Source: an uncultured Flavobacteriales bacterium
GTDB taxonomy: Bacteria > Bacteroidota > Bacteroidia > Flavobacteriales_D > Crocinitomicaceae
Assembly (NCBI GenBank): GCA_937876195.1
Contig: CALEIK010000025.1
Location: 186,001-250,000 of the forward strand
Length of the DNA stretch: 64,000 bases
Direction of reading: 5' to 3'
Part shown: positions 44,165 through 51,939 of the stretch, piece by piece
Numbering within the stretch: position 1 is the stretch's first letter
Layout: each line of letters opens with the position of its first letter
Notes under the pieces: model-generated
What the model saw: the letters and a program-made list of their open reading frames with translations, nothing else
The model's database searches: none
Told to the model about the DNA's origin: nothing
Made by a program: the position numbers and the translations under genes

Positions 44165-44322
44165 TTCAAAGTTCAAAGAGTTCAAAGAGTTCAAAGAGTT
44201 CAAAGTTCAAGAGTTCAAGAGTTCAAAGTTTAAAGGGGTGCACGCGAATGAACTTATTACGAGCGAAGTGAAATCTTGAGTTTCTCCATCCTTGAACTTT
44301 CTAACTTTCAAACTTTGAACTC
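44164..44322. repeat. Tandem TTCAAAG heptamers forming a large inverted repeat
   Basis: From 44164 onward, GTTCAAA/GAGTTCAAA units repeat six or more times; complementary CTTGAAC/CTTTGAACTCT sequences lie at 44291-44322. The 65-bp centre contains TGCACGCGA (44239-44247, shared with 12972-12980) and a 14-mer (44261-44274) that recurs inverted at 18802-18815. It lies after the desaturase gene and likely stops its transcript. Confidence 0.8.
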
Positions 44323-44377
44323 TATAACAACTTATCAACAATCGCACTTTTCACTTTTATTAATTCCCACAAAAAAC

Positions 44378-44385
44378 TAATTTTG
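44378..44385 (+). promoter_or_regulatory. -7 box directly before dnaX
   Basis: TAATTTTG, an exact TAnnTTTG match, ending 4 nt before the ATG at 44390. Transcription would start at or next to the start codon, suggesting a leaderless or near-leaderless mRNA. Confidence 0.5.
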
Positions 44386-44389
44386 TTAC

Positions 44390-46122
44390 ATGAGTGAATT
44401 TGTAGTTTCGGCACGAAAATATAGACCCCAGACTTTTGATACCGTAGTTGGACAGAAGTCAATTACATCGACACTTAGAAATGCCATTAAGAATGATCAC
44501 TTAGCACAAGCGTTTTTGTTTTGTGGATCGCGAGGAGTGGGGAAAACCTCAACCGCTCGAATTCTGGCAAAGACAATCAATTGTTTCAACAGAACAGAGA
44601 ACATTGAAGCGTGCGACAAGTGTGAATCCTGCGAATCGTTCAATTCCGGTGCATCTTTGAATGTGTACGAATTGGATGGTGCTTCCAACAACTCTGTAGA
44701 AGAAATTAGAAATCTTATTGATAAAGTCCGTGTTGCTCCGCAATTGGGAACGCATAAAATTTACATCATCGATGAGGTACACATGTTATCGTCATCGGCG
44801 TTCAATGCGTTCTTAAAAACATTGGAAGAGCCTCCCAAACATGCTATTTTTATTTTAGCGACAACGGAAAAGCACAAAATCATTCCTACGATATTATCGC
44901 GCTGTCAAATCTTTGATTTTGCGCGCATTAAAGTCAAAGACATTGCAGAACATCTAGCATTTATCGCCCAGCAAGAGGGAATTACAGCTGAACCTGATGC
45001 GTTGCATATCATTGCACAGAAAGCAGACGGTGCTTTGCGTGATTCACTTTCTATTTTTGATCAAATCGTTACATTTTCAGGAAATACCATTACGTACGAT
45101 AATGTGATTCAGAACTTGAACATTCTGGACTACGATTATTATTTCAGAATTGTAGATAGCGCGTTGAAAGAAGATATTCCAACAGCTTTATTGCTACTGA
45201 ACGATATTGTCGAAAAGGGGTTTGATATGCACAATTGTATTGTTGGACTAGCAGATCATTACAGAAATTTATTGGTATGTAAAGATGTCCGCACGGCAAA
45301 ATTATTGGAAGTAGGAGAGAACATTCAAGAAAAATACGTCGAGCAATCGAAACTAATTGACGGAAATTACTTACTGAGAGCATTGGGCGTACTAAGTCGT
45401 GCAGATGTTGAGTACAAAGCCTCAAAGAACCAACGATTACTGGTCGAAATGGCCTTGATGCAATTGTGTTCCATATCTCAGGAGCTCGAAAAAAAAAATC
45501 CTTAACGTCACCAGTTAAGATTATTCCTTTTCCCAATCAGGATTTAAGGTCAATTGCGCCCAAGAAAGTGGTCAATAAGCCAGAAGTTAAACCAGAACCC
45601 GTTCAACACATCTCGCATAAACCGCAACCGAAGGTAATGACATCGCCTTCAGGCAAACTGAATACAAGCTCACTTTCCATTAAACACATGATGGCAAAAA
45701 AGGAAGAGAAAATAGCTGGAGCGGGAATCAGTTTGGACAATATGCCACGGGAATCATTCTCTACTGACGACTTAAAAATGTTGTGGCGTCGTTTTGCATT
45801 TCAAATGAAGGATGAAGGAAAGGATACTTTTTACAACGCGATGATCAAGCGTGATCCTAAACCAACTTCAGATACTTCGTTCATTTTGGAAGTTGACAAT
45901 CAAGTGCAAATCGATTACATTCAACCGTATTTATCTGACTTACTAGGATACCTCAGAAAGGAATTGAAAAACTACGATGTTTCGATAGAGCCCGCTATTA
46001 CGAGTAATCCAGATGAAGAAGTGAAATTTCAAACGGGAAAAGATAAATTTGCTTCTTTGGCAAGGAAAAATCCATACTTGCACACACTGAAAACGACCTT
46101 CAATCTAGATATTGAATACTAA
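44390..46122 (+). CDS. dnaX: DNA polymerase III subunit gamma/tau, split by a -1 frameshift at a poly(A) run
   Basis: DnaX is the clamp-loader ATPase. The zero frame (44390-45505, 371 aa) starts MSEFVVSARKYRPQTFDTVVG and holds Walker A GSRGVGKTS, a four-Cys zinc module (C65-type CFNRTENIEACDKCESC), Walker B IIDEVHML, the SRC motif (LSRCQIF) and the collar domain, then stops just after ten A residues. The -1 frame continues without a stop to 46122 and supplies a linker plus a C-terminal domain (about 100 residues, DLKMLWRRFAFQMKDEGKDTF onward) typical of Bacteroidota DnaX. A -1 slip or one added A gives a tau-like protein of about 577 residues; without slippage a gamma-like form results. A homopolymer sequencing error is the main alternative. 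Confidence 0.88.
45489..45498 (+). promoter_or_regulatory. Candidate slippery site: ten A residues in dnaX
   Basis: The zero frame reads GAA AAA AAA AAT CCT TAA; the -1 frame reads CGA AAA AAA AAA TCC TTA and stays open. The run permits ribosomal slippage on A-AAA-AAA or transcriptional insertion of one A. Both mechanisms are known for dnaX in other bacteria. Confidence 0.7.
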
Positions 46123-46134
46123 ATCGTAAGATCG

Positions 46135-46695
46135 CTATTTCGTCAAATTGCGATTTGGGTTATTTTTGATAAACGATCCCCAACTAGAATTTTTGGATTT
46201 ATTGTGCTCACCAATTCCTTTGGAGTAGTGGTGACAAACAGCAACTGCCAATCCGTCAGTAGCATCGAGGTATTTAGGCAGTTCATCGAAGTTAAGGAGT
46301 TGTTGCAACATGATCGCTACTTGTTCTTTGGACGACGCTCCAGAACCAGTAATCGCTTGTTTGATACGACGGGGAGAATATTCTTCAAAAGGAAGGTTGT
46401 GACTGATGGCAACAGCAATGGCAACTCCTTGTGCTCGACCAAGTTTCAACATCGATTGTACATTCTTACCAAAGAATGGAGCTTCAATCGCCATTTCATC
46501 GGGTTTGTATTCTTTGATGATGCCATCCAAACGTTCAAAAATTCGTTTTAATTTGTCTGGATGCGAAGGCAATTTATTGAGTTGAATAATCCCAAAATTG
46601 AGCATCTTCATTTTTTTTCCTTGTAAATGAATAATACCGTACCCCATTACTGTTGTTCCGGGGTCAATTCCAAGAATTATTTTATCTTCAACCAT
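46135..46695 (-). CDS. ruvC: Crossover junction endodeoxyribonuclease RuvC
   Basis: RuvC resolves Holliday junctions with RuvAB. The 186-residue protein has the RNase H-like catalytic acids in LGIDPGTTVMGYG (D11), MAIEAPFFGKN and YLDATDGLAVAVCHH. The ATG at 46695 gives the usual N-terminus MVEDKIILGIDPG; the longer frame to 46755 adds 20 hydrophobic residues not found in RuvC and would overlap the divergent gene. It is convergent with dnaX, 12 bp apart. Confidence 0.94.
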   Translation of the reverse strand: MVEDKIILGIDPGTTVMGYGIIHLQGKKMKMLNFGIIQLNKLPSHPDKLKRIFERLDGIIKEYKPDEMAIEAPFFGKNVQSMLKLGRAQGVAIAVAISHNLPFEEYSPRRIKQAITGSGASSKEQVAIMLQQLLNFDELPKYLDATDGLAVAVCHHYSKGIGEHNKSKNSSWGSFIKNNPNRNLTK

Positions 46696-46708
46696 TAAAA
46701 TCGATTCA

Positions 46709-47638
46709 TTGCTTAAAACTAAACAAAATAAGAGGAAAATCTTCAACTTCATCAAGTTGTTTCTTTTTCTTTTGGTGAGTTTTGTCGTCTACAAACAAAT
46801 TTCAGCATTTGACCGAAATGCATGGAGCGAAGTAGAATTTACCTCGCCCATTTCCTTGGCAGTTGCCATTGTTCTCGTTTACTTCAATATCTGGATCGTG
46901 TATTACCAATGGAGCATCACCCTAAATGTTGTGGTTCCTAATACCTCAAAGCAGATAAAGCATCATTCATTTTTTGCGGGATTGGTCACTGGGATGCTTA
47001 CCCCAAACATGATTGGCAATTTCATAGGTCGGTTTTATTATTTTGAACGGGTTCATCGGGTTCCAGTCATTCTTTTCACTTTGCTCTGTAATTACGCTCA
47101 GTTTTTGGCAAGCATTGTCTTCGGTTGGATTGCGATTACCCTAGCTGGTGAACTCTATGTGATCCCCGATTCAAACGTGTTGATTCCAATCCTGGGTGCG
47201 ATAGCCGTTGTCGCCATTGCATTTTATTTCTTCATTGATTCACTCTTACCAAAGTTGAGAAAGAAGAGTTATTTCTACTCCTTTAAGGAGGTATTGGCTA
47301 AAAACCCGTCCTACCGATGGAAAATAGTTGGCTTAAGTTTACTGCGTTTTATGGTATTTACTTCTCAGTTTTCGCTGGTATTGAATGCGTTTGGCGTCGA
47401 AATAACGGGTGAGATTATCTTAGGGATTTGGCAAGTATATTTAGTTACGATGTTTGCTCCCTCGTTGATTCTAGGAAAAATTGGCGTGAAGGAGTCTATC
47501 GCACTTTTTGTGCTGGTCGGACTCAGTGTGAATGAATTCGCTATATTGTTCACGTCGTTGATTATCTGGTTTATCAATTCATTGTCGCCTGCGTTAGTTG
47601 GATTGGCAATTTGTAAAAATGAAGTGAGCAATGATTGA
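46709..47638 (+). CDS. Flippase-like integral membrane protein (LPG synthase TM-region family)
   Basis: A 309-residue protein with about eight transmembrane helices and a basic N-terminus. Segments such as GLVTGMLTPNMIGNFIGRFYYFERVHRVP and SLILGKIGVKESIALFVLVGLSVNEFAI match the UPF0104/lysylphosphatidylglycerol synthase transmembrane family, whose members act in lipid or lipid-linked sugar handling. The start appears to be TTG at 46709, since no suitable ATG occurs before the first helix. It overlaps the GT2 gene by 8 bp, suggesting a joint role in making a lipid-linked glycan or glycolipid. Confidence 0.78.
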   Translation: MLKTKQNKRKIFNFIKLFLFLLVSFVVYKQISAFDRNAWSEVEFTSPISLAVAIVLVYFNIWIVYYQWSITLNVVVPNTSKQIKHHSFFAGLVTGMLTPNMIGNFIGRFYYFERVHRVPVILFTLLCNYAQFLASIVFGWIAITLAGELYVIPDSNVLIPILGAIAVVAIAFYFFIDSLLPKLRKKSYFYSFKEVLAKNPSYRWKIVGLSLLRFMVFTSQFSLVLNAFGVEITGEIILGIWQVYLVTMFAPSLILGKIGVKESIALFVLVGLSVNEFAILFTSLIIWFINSLSPALVGLAICKNEVSND

Positions 47639-48749
47639 GGTGATAATTGGCTATTTCGCATGTTATTTCAGCGCAACATTTTGTGTTGTTACCATCGGTT
47701 TTTTCATGCAAAAAAGAAAGGAGTCTAATTATATCTCCTCTTCAGGCGAAATAGACTTGAATGAGGTAGTAGTATTGATCCCATTTCGCAACGAAGCGCA
47801 CCGAATTGAAGTATTGATTGCAAGTCTGAACAAATTGACATTAAAACCGAAAGAGTTTGTGTTCATCAACGATCACTCGACCGATCACTCAAAGGAATTG
47901 ATTGCGAAATGTTTAGTCAATGTCACTTATCGTATTATTGATCTACCAGACGATTTACATGGAAAAAAAATGGCTTTGCGTTATGGAATAGAGCACTCAA
48001 CCTCAAAATATCTCTTAACTGTAGATGCGGATTGTGCATTTCAACCCAACTATTTTGAGTTGATTACCTCGTTGAAATCAGCGGATATGTATGTACTTCC
48101 TGTAATGATGAAAGCGACAAATTTAGTCGAACAGTTGTATGAAATAGATTTAATACTGGTGAACGCTGCAAACGTTGGACTGGCGGGATTGAAGCGACCA
48201 ATTATGGCAAGTGGAGCGAATTTGTTGTTTCAGCGAAAGGTGATGAACGAAGTTGATTCCATTGAAACACATCGACATATCTCCAGCGGCGATGACATGT
48301 ATTTACTGCGTGATTTTAGAGAACAGCACAGCGAAGTTCGTTTAATTGCAAATTCAGCATACAGAGTTGAAACGGAAACACCACAATCCTTCAAAGAATT
48401 TATTGATCAGCGCCTGCGTTGGTTGGGGAAAACAGCTGATTTACGGGATAAGCTTAGTAATCGATTGACAATCGTTCAATCTGCACTAACGGTTGTTTTT
48501 TTGCTGTTGTTGGTGTATTTCATCAGGATTCAAGATTGGGAAATGCTCATTTGGTTTTTCGGATCTAAGGTGATCATCGATCTCATACTCTTTGCCCCGT
48601 ATTTCTTGAGTATGAAAAAATGGGTAGCCTGGTTCTTGATTCCACTCTATGAGTTGTTGTTTCCAGTATATGTTCTGGTGATCTTTAGCCTTATTTTTAT
48701 CTACAAACCCAAGTGGAAGGGACGAGAGATTTATAAACATAGTACATAA
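47631..48749 (+). CDS. Membrane glycosyltransferase family 2
   Basis: A 372-residue protein with an N-terminal transmembrane helix (1-27), a GT-A domain and two or three C-terminal helices (about 280-365). GT2 motifs are VVVLIPFRNEAHRIEVL, EFVFINDHSTD, the DxD in TVDADCAF, and the acceptor/processivity motif QRLRWLGK (Q-x-x-R-W). It follows the flippase-like gene with an 8-bp overlap and is closed by a strong terminator. The sugar and acceptor are not predictable here. Confidence 0.88.
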   Translation: MIEVIIGYFACYFSATFCVVTIGFFMQKRKESNYISSSGEIDLNEVVVLIPFRNEAHRIEVLIASLNKLTLKPKEFVFINDHSTDHSKELIAKCLVNVTYRIIDLPDDLHGKKMALRYGIEHSTSKYLLTVDADCAFQPNYFELITSLKSADMYVLPVMMKATNLVEQLYEIDLILVNAANVGLAGLKRPIMASGANLLFQRKVMNEVDSIETHRHISSGDDMYLLRDFREQHSEVRLIANSAYRVETETPQSFKEFIDQRLRWLGKTADLRDKLSNRLTIVQSALTVVFLLLLVYFIRIQDWEMLIWFFGSKVIIDLILFAPYFLSMKKWVAWFLIPLYELLFPVYVLVIFSLIFIYKPKWKGREIYKHST

Positions 48750-48789
48750 AAAAAGCACCAATCGGTTGAACCCAGATTGATGCTTTTTT
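48748..48789. terminator. Bidirectional terminator between GT2 and DUF3127 genes
   Basis: AAAAAAGCA-C-CAATC (48749-48763) pairs with GATTG-A-TGCTTTTTT (48775-48789) with one mismatch and an 11-nt loop. It has A and T runs on both sides and lies between convergent genes. Confidence 0.9.
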
Positions 48790-48805
48790 GATTGTTTTAA
48801 TTCGT

Positions 48806-49192
48806 TTAGAACGGCAAATCGTCGTCCTCGTCACTTTGTGTGTTTACTTGCGGTGCTGAAGATGGTGTCGAATCCAAATTCATGTCAGACGGTCCACCTT
48901 GAGGCATTCCTTGTCCAACTTTTTCAATTCTCCAAGCATCTAACGTATTGAAGTACTTCACTTCACCTTGTGGACTTGTCCATTCACGACCTCTTAGGTT
49001 GAATGAAACTTCTACTTGATCGTTTTCATTGAAACCATCCAACATTGAGCATTTGTCTTGAGCAGCTTGAAAGATAATATCTTGAGGGTACATGCTTGAA
49101 TTTTCACTAACTACAAATTCTCTTTTTGAAAATTTCTCAGTGACTTGCACCGTGTCTTTAATCACTTTTAGTGTTCCTGTTAATTTGAACAT
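48806..49192 (-). CDS. DUF3127 protein (OB-fold-like)
   Basis: A 128-residue protein starting MFKLTGTLKVIKDTVQVTEKFSKREFVV, with DQVEVSFNLRGREWTSPQGEVKYFNTLDAWRIEKV, matching DUF3127. The pattern resembles single-stranded DNA-binding proteins: an OB-like barrel, then a Gly/Pro/Ser linker and an acidic tip (QSDEDDDLPF) very like the SSB C-terminal tip DDDIPF. A role in DNA metabolism is an inference from this tail. The family function is unproven. Confidence 0.85.
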   Translation of the reverse strand: MFKLTGTLKVIKDTVQVTEKFSKREFVVSENSSMYPQDIIFQAAQDKCSMLDGFNENDQVEVSFNLRGREWTSPQGEVKYFNTLDAWRIEKVGQGMPQGGPSDMNLDSTPSSAPQVNTQSDEDDDLPF

Positions 49193-49233
49193 AATTGTTG
49201 TTTAATTTATTATTAGTTGTTGTTTATTCTATT

Positions 49234-50130
49234 TTAACCGTTGTTAAAAGCAAGCAACGTCATCCAAGCTTCTACTAACTTATCTTGTTTCAAAAGTTCT
49301 TTTGCTTTTGTGTGCAATGCCACTTCTAACTCATCAGGATCATCTTCCAAAGATACAAATAAATCACTGAGTTCGATTAATTTATACTCATTTACATCCG
49401 TTTCATTGGGCAATTCTTCTATTCCCGCAAGCTGACCTAAATCATTCCCTGTGAGCACTGTACTTTTTAAAATGTCTGCTGGAAGCTGATCAAATCCCAC
49501 CCCAACTGTCGTAATTGGTTTGGAAATTTCAAACATCGATTTTTCATCCGCTCGGCAGTACCAATTTCCTCCCATGCGCGCTACCAAGTCAATTTTTAAT
49601 TGATCAATTTGTTGATTTTCATCCAGCACACTTTCTGAAATATGAATGCGTTGTACTTCGCAAATTACCAAATTACCTGCGCCACCTTGATCACCCAATT
49701 CTCTTACTTCAATCACCTTACATTCAAACTGAACAGGAGATTCTGCGACGCGTTTTGGTTTGATCGTTTCCGAAGCAAGCGCTGTAAATCCAGCCTTTTC
49801 AAATTCACTTATTTCTGGTGCAAACGGAGAACTCGCCAAACTCATTTGATGCACAATGGCGTGGTTGACAATATTGATCACCACTTCTGGAATCGCTTTC
49901 ACATTGTTGTAGGTATCCTTTGTTTCGTTCGTTCTTCCACTTCTAGCGGGAGAAAAAATCAAAATTGGTGGATTGGCACTGAATACATTGAAAAAACTAA
50001 AAGGAGCGAGGTTGTCGTTTCCTTCAGCGTCAACTGTCGATGCAAAAGCAATGGGGCGCGGTCCAATCGCACCTAGCAAATAGTGGTGCAACTTCGGGAC
50101 TGGTATTTCTTTTGGATCTATTGTTAACAT
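49234..50130 (-). CDS. Flavin reductase family protein (DIM6/NTAB)
   Basis: A 298-residue protein starting MLTIDPKEIPVPKLHHYLLGAIGPRPIAFASTVD, the typical opening of FMN-binding split-barrel flavin reductases. LAPFSFFNVFSANPPILIFSPARSGRTNETKDT continues the flavin site. The C-terminal 80 residues (after TVGVGFDQLPADIL) are an extra region rich in Glu and Leu. The upstream ATG at 50163 adds 11 residues not expected for the family. Partner oxygenase unknown. Confidence 0.85.
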   Translation of the reverse strand: MLTIDPKEIPVPKLHHYLLGAIGPRPIAFASTVDAEGNDNLAPFSFFNVFSANPPILIFSPARSGRTNETKDTYNNVKAIPEVVINIVNHAIVHQMSLASSPFAPEISEFEKAGFTALASETIKPKRVAESPVQFECKVIEVRELGDQGGAGNLVICEVQRIHISESVLDENQQIDQLKIDLVARMGGNWYCRADEKSMFEISKPITTVGVGFDQLPADILKSTVLTGNDLGQLAGIEELPNETDVNEYKLIELSDLFVSLEDDPDELEVALHTKAKELLKQDKLVEAWMTLLAFNNG

Positions 50131-50300
50131 TTCGATTTGTTCTTCAAGGGAACAAAGGTACAATGAATTGTATGGAAGAGCTTTATTTCAGCAGATGTTT
50201 TATCCACATTTTTGAAGAGATGTTAACTATTGTATTTTTTCGTTTAATGCATTAATACTAAAAAAAAGAGGATTGTATTTCCCAGTTCAAAATAAATGAA

Positions 50301-50308
50301 TAAATTTG
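50301..50308 (+). promoter_or_regulatory. -7 box upstream of tRNA-Leu
   Basis: TAAATTTG, an exact TAnnTTTG match, 62 nt before the tRNA. A TTG at 50273-50275 is 25 nt upstream, longer than the usual spacing. Confidence 0.45.
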
Positions 50309-50370
50309 CACTCCATTTTGGAAACAAAAGGTGAACAGTTAAACGAAACTGTTAGAGATTGAAAGTTATT

Positions 50371-50452
50371 GCGGATGTGGTGAAATTGGTAGACACGCTA
50401 GACTTAGGATCTAGTGCCGCGAGGTGTGTGGGTTCGAGTCCCTCCATCCGCA
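50371..50452 (+). tRNA. tRNA-Leu (anticodon UAG)
   Basis: An 82-nt class II tRNA. The acceptor stem GCGGATG pairs with CATCCGC, with discriminator A. The anticodon stem CTAGA/TCTAG encloses the loop CTTAGGA with anticodon TAG, reading CUA/CUN leucine codons. The T arm holds GGTTCGAGTCC. A variable arm (TGCCGCGAGGTGT region) fits leucine. The 3' CCA is not encoded. A terminator follows 10 bp later. Confidence 0.97.
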
Positions 50453-50461
50453 CAATATGTG

Positions 50462-50495
50462 ATGGTATTCGTCTAAGACGGATGCCATTTTTTTT
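50462..50495 (+). terminator. Terminator after tRNA-Leu
   Basis: ATGGTATTCGTC (50462-50473) pairs with GACGGATGCCAT (50477-50488) with two G-T pairs and a TAA loop, followed by eight T residues. It ends 27 bp before the tig start codon. Confidence 0.92.
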
Positions 50496-50522
50496 AAAGA
50501 AAAATTTAAATTGTAGTAAAGG

Positions 50523-51878
50523 ATGAATGTAGTTCGCGAAGATGTGGATGCGTTAAACGCAGTTATAAAGGTTGAAGTAGCTCCTTCTGATTATCAAGGG
50601 AAGGTAAAAGATACGTTAGAAAAGTACCGTAAAACGGCTAAGATTCCTGGATTTAGACCTGGACACGTCCCAATGGGTATGGTGCAAAAGCAATACGGTA
50701 GAGCCGTTTTATCAGAGGAATTGAACAAACTGGTGAACGATTCATTGCAAGGATTCATTCGTGAAAACAAGATTGAAATTTTAGGAAACCCAATTCCAGC
50801 CAAAGATGAAGGATTTAAAGGAGACTTTGAAAAGCCGGCTGAGTTTGAGTTTAAATTTGAAATAGGATTGGCTCCTACTTTTGAAGTGCCACTTTCAGCG
50901 AAGAGCAAATTTGTTTATAACAAGGTGAAAGTTGACAAGAAACTGATCGATAAGCAAATCAATGATTTAAGAAGACGCTACGGGAAATTGGTGTCAGCTG
51001 CAGAGGTAGGTGAAACAGATATGATTTTGGCTCAATTTGTTGAGTTGAATAAAGATGGATCAATCAAAGAAGGTGGGATTTTACATTCTTCAACAATTTC
51101 AATGGAATTTGTTGAAGACAAAAAAGTAAAGAAGGAATTAACTGGAAAGAAGATTGGTGATAAAGTGGTTGTAAATCCTGCATCAGTTTCTAAGGGTGGA
51201 AAGGATACCGCAGCTATGCTCGGTATTTCTGAAGACGATTTAGCGACCACATCTGATAAGTTTGAAATGACCATCACTGAAATTAAAGCGATGGAATTGG
51301 CTGATTTGAATACTGAGTTGTTTGATAAATTATTCGGTGCTGGAACGGTTAAAACAGAGAGGGAATTAGAGGAAAGAATCAAAGAGGATTTGTCTGGAAT
51401 GTTTGTGAACGATTCTGATCGTTTGTTGACGAGAGATGTGTACGAGAACTTGGTAGAAAAGACAAAAATCTCTTTGCCAGATACTTTTTTAAAACGCTGG
51501 ATTAAATTATCGAATGAGAAAGAAATTTCTGAGGAGCAGATTGAAAAGGAATACGAAGGTTACGCGAAAGGACTAAAATGGCAGTTGATTCAAGGTGCTA
51601 TTTTTAAGAATAACAATATCAAATTGGAGAACCAAGAGGTGATTGAATTCACCAAAGGATTGCTAGTGAGTAACTACGCACAATACGGAATGCCAGCACC
51701 AGAGGACAAAGAATTGACAGCTTCTGCAATGCAAATCTTGCAAAATCAAGAGGAAGCGGCGCGTATTTACGATATGATTGCTGAACAAAAACTGACTTCT
51801 TATTTCAAGGAAACTGTTAAATTGAACGAGAAGGAAATTTCTTACGATGATTTCGTGAAGTTAGCAGGAGGAAACTAA
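50523..51878 (+). CDS. tig: Trigger factor
   Basis: A 451-residue ribosome-associated chaperone. The N-terminal ribosome-binding domain contains the signature IPGFRPGHVPMGMVQKQYG (family GFRxGKxP). The central PPIase domain (about 150-250) is diverged, and the C-terminal helical arms run to the end. A TAnnTTTG promoter is not seen between the tRNA terminator and the start; transcription may begin within that short gap or read through the hairpin. Confidence 0.93.
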   Translation: MNVVREDVDALNAVIKVEVAPSDYQGKVKDTLEKYRKTAKIPGFRPGHVPMGMVQKQYGRAVLSEELNKLVNDSLQGFIRENKIEILGNPIPAKDEGFKGDFEKPAEFEFKFEIGLAPTFEVPLSAKSKFVYNKVKVDKKLIDKQINDLRRRYGKLVSAAEVGETDMILAQFVELNKDGSIKEGGILHSSTISMEFVEDKKVKKELTGKKIGDKVVVNPASVSKGGKDTAAMLGISEDDLATTSDKFEMTITEIKAMELADLNTELFDKLFGAGTVKTERELEERIKEDLSGMFVNDSDRLLTRDVYENLVEKTKISLPDTFLKRWIKLSNEKEISEEQIEKEYEGYAKGLKWQLIQGAIFKNNNIKLENQEVIEFTKGLLVSNYAQYGMPAPEDKELTASAMQILQNQEEAARIYDMIAEQKLTSYFKETVKLNEKEISYDDFVKLAGGN

Positions 51879-51897
51879 GAAAAATTGAATCGATTGG

Positions 51898-51931
51898 AAA
51901 TCCCTTATTGCTGAGCAGTAGGGGATTTTTT
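51898..51931 (+). terminator. Terminator of tig
   Basis: AAATCCCTTA (51898-51907) pairs with TAGGGGATTT (51919-51928), one wobble pair, followed by a T run. It lies between the convergent ends of tig and the alpha/beta-hydrolase gene. Confidence 0.88.
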
Positions 51932-51939
51932 ATTTACTG

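Noticed and set aside
44164..44225. CRISPR array from the tandem GTTCAAA units
   Set aside because: The units are 7-12 nt and directly adjacent, without spacers; no cas genes are present.
45144..45536. Minus-strand open frame of 130 codons across the dnaX frameshift
   Set aside because: Antisense to conserved DnaX collar sequence; no start context or family match.
45466..46122. Separate gene starting MFHISGARKKK
   Set aside because: Its N-terminus only repeats dnaX codons in another frame; the body is the DnaX C-terminal domain, so it is treated as the -1 extension of dnaX.
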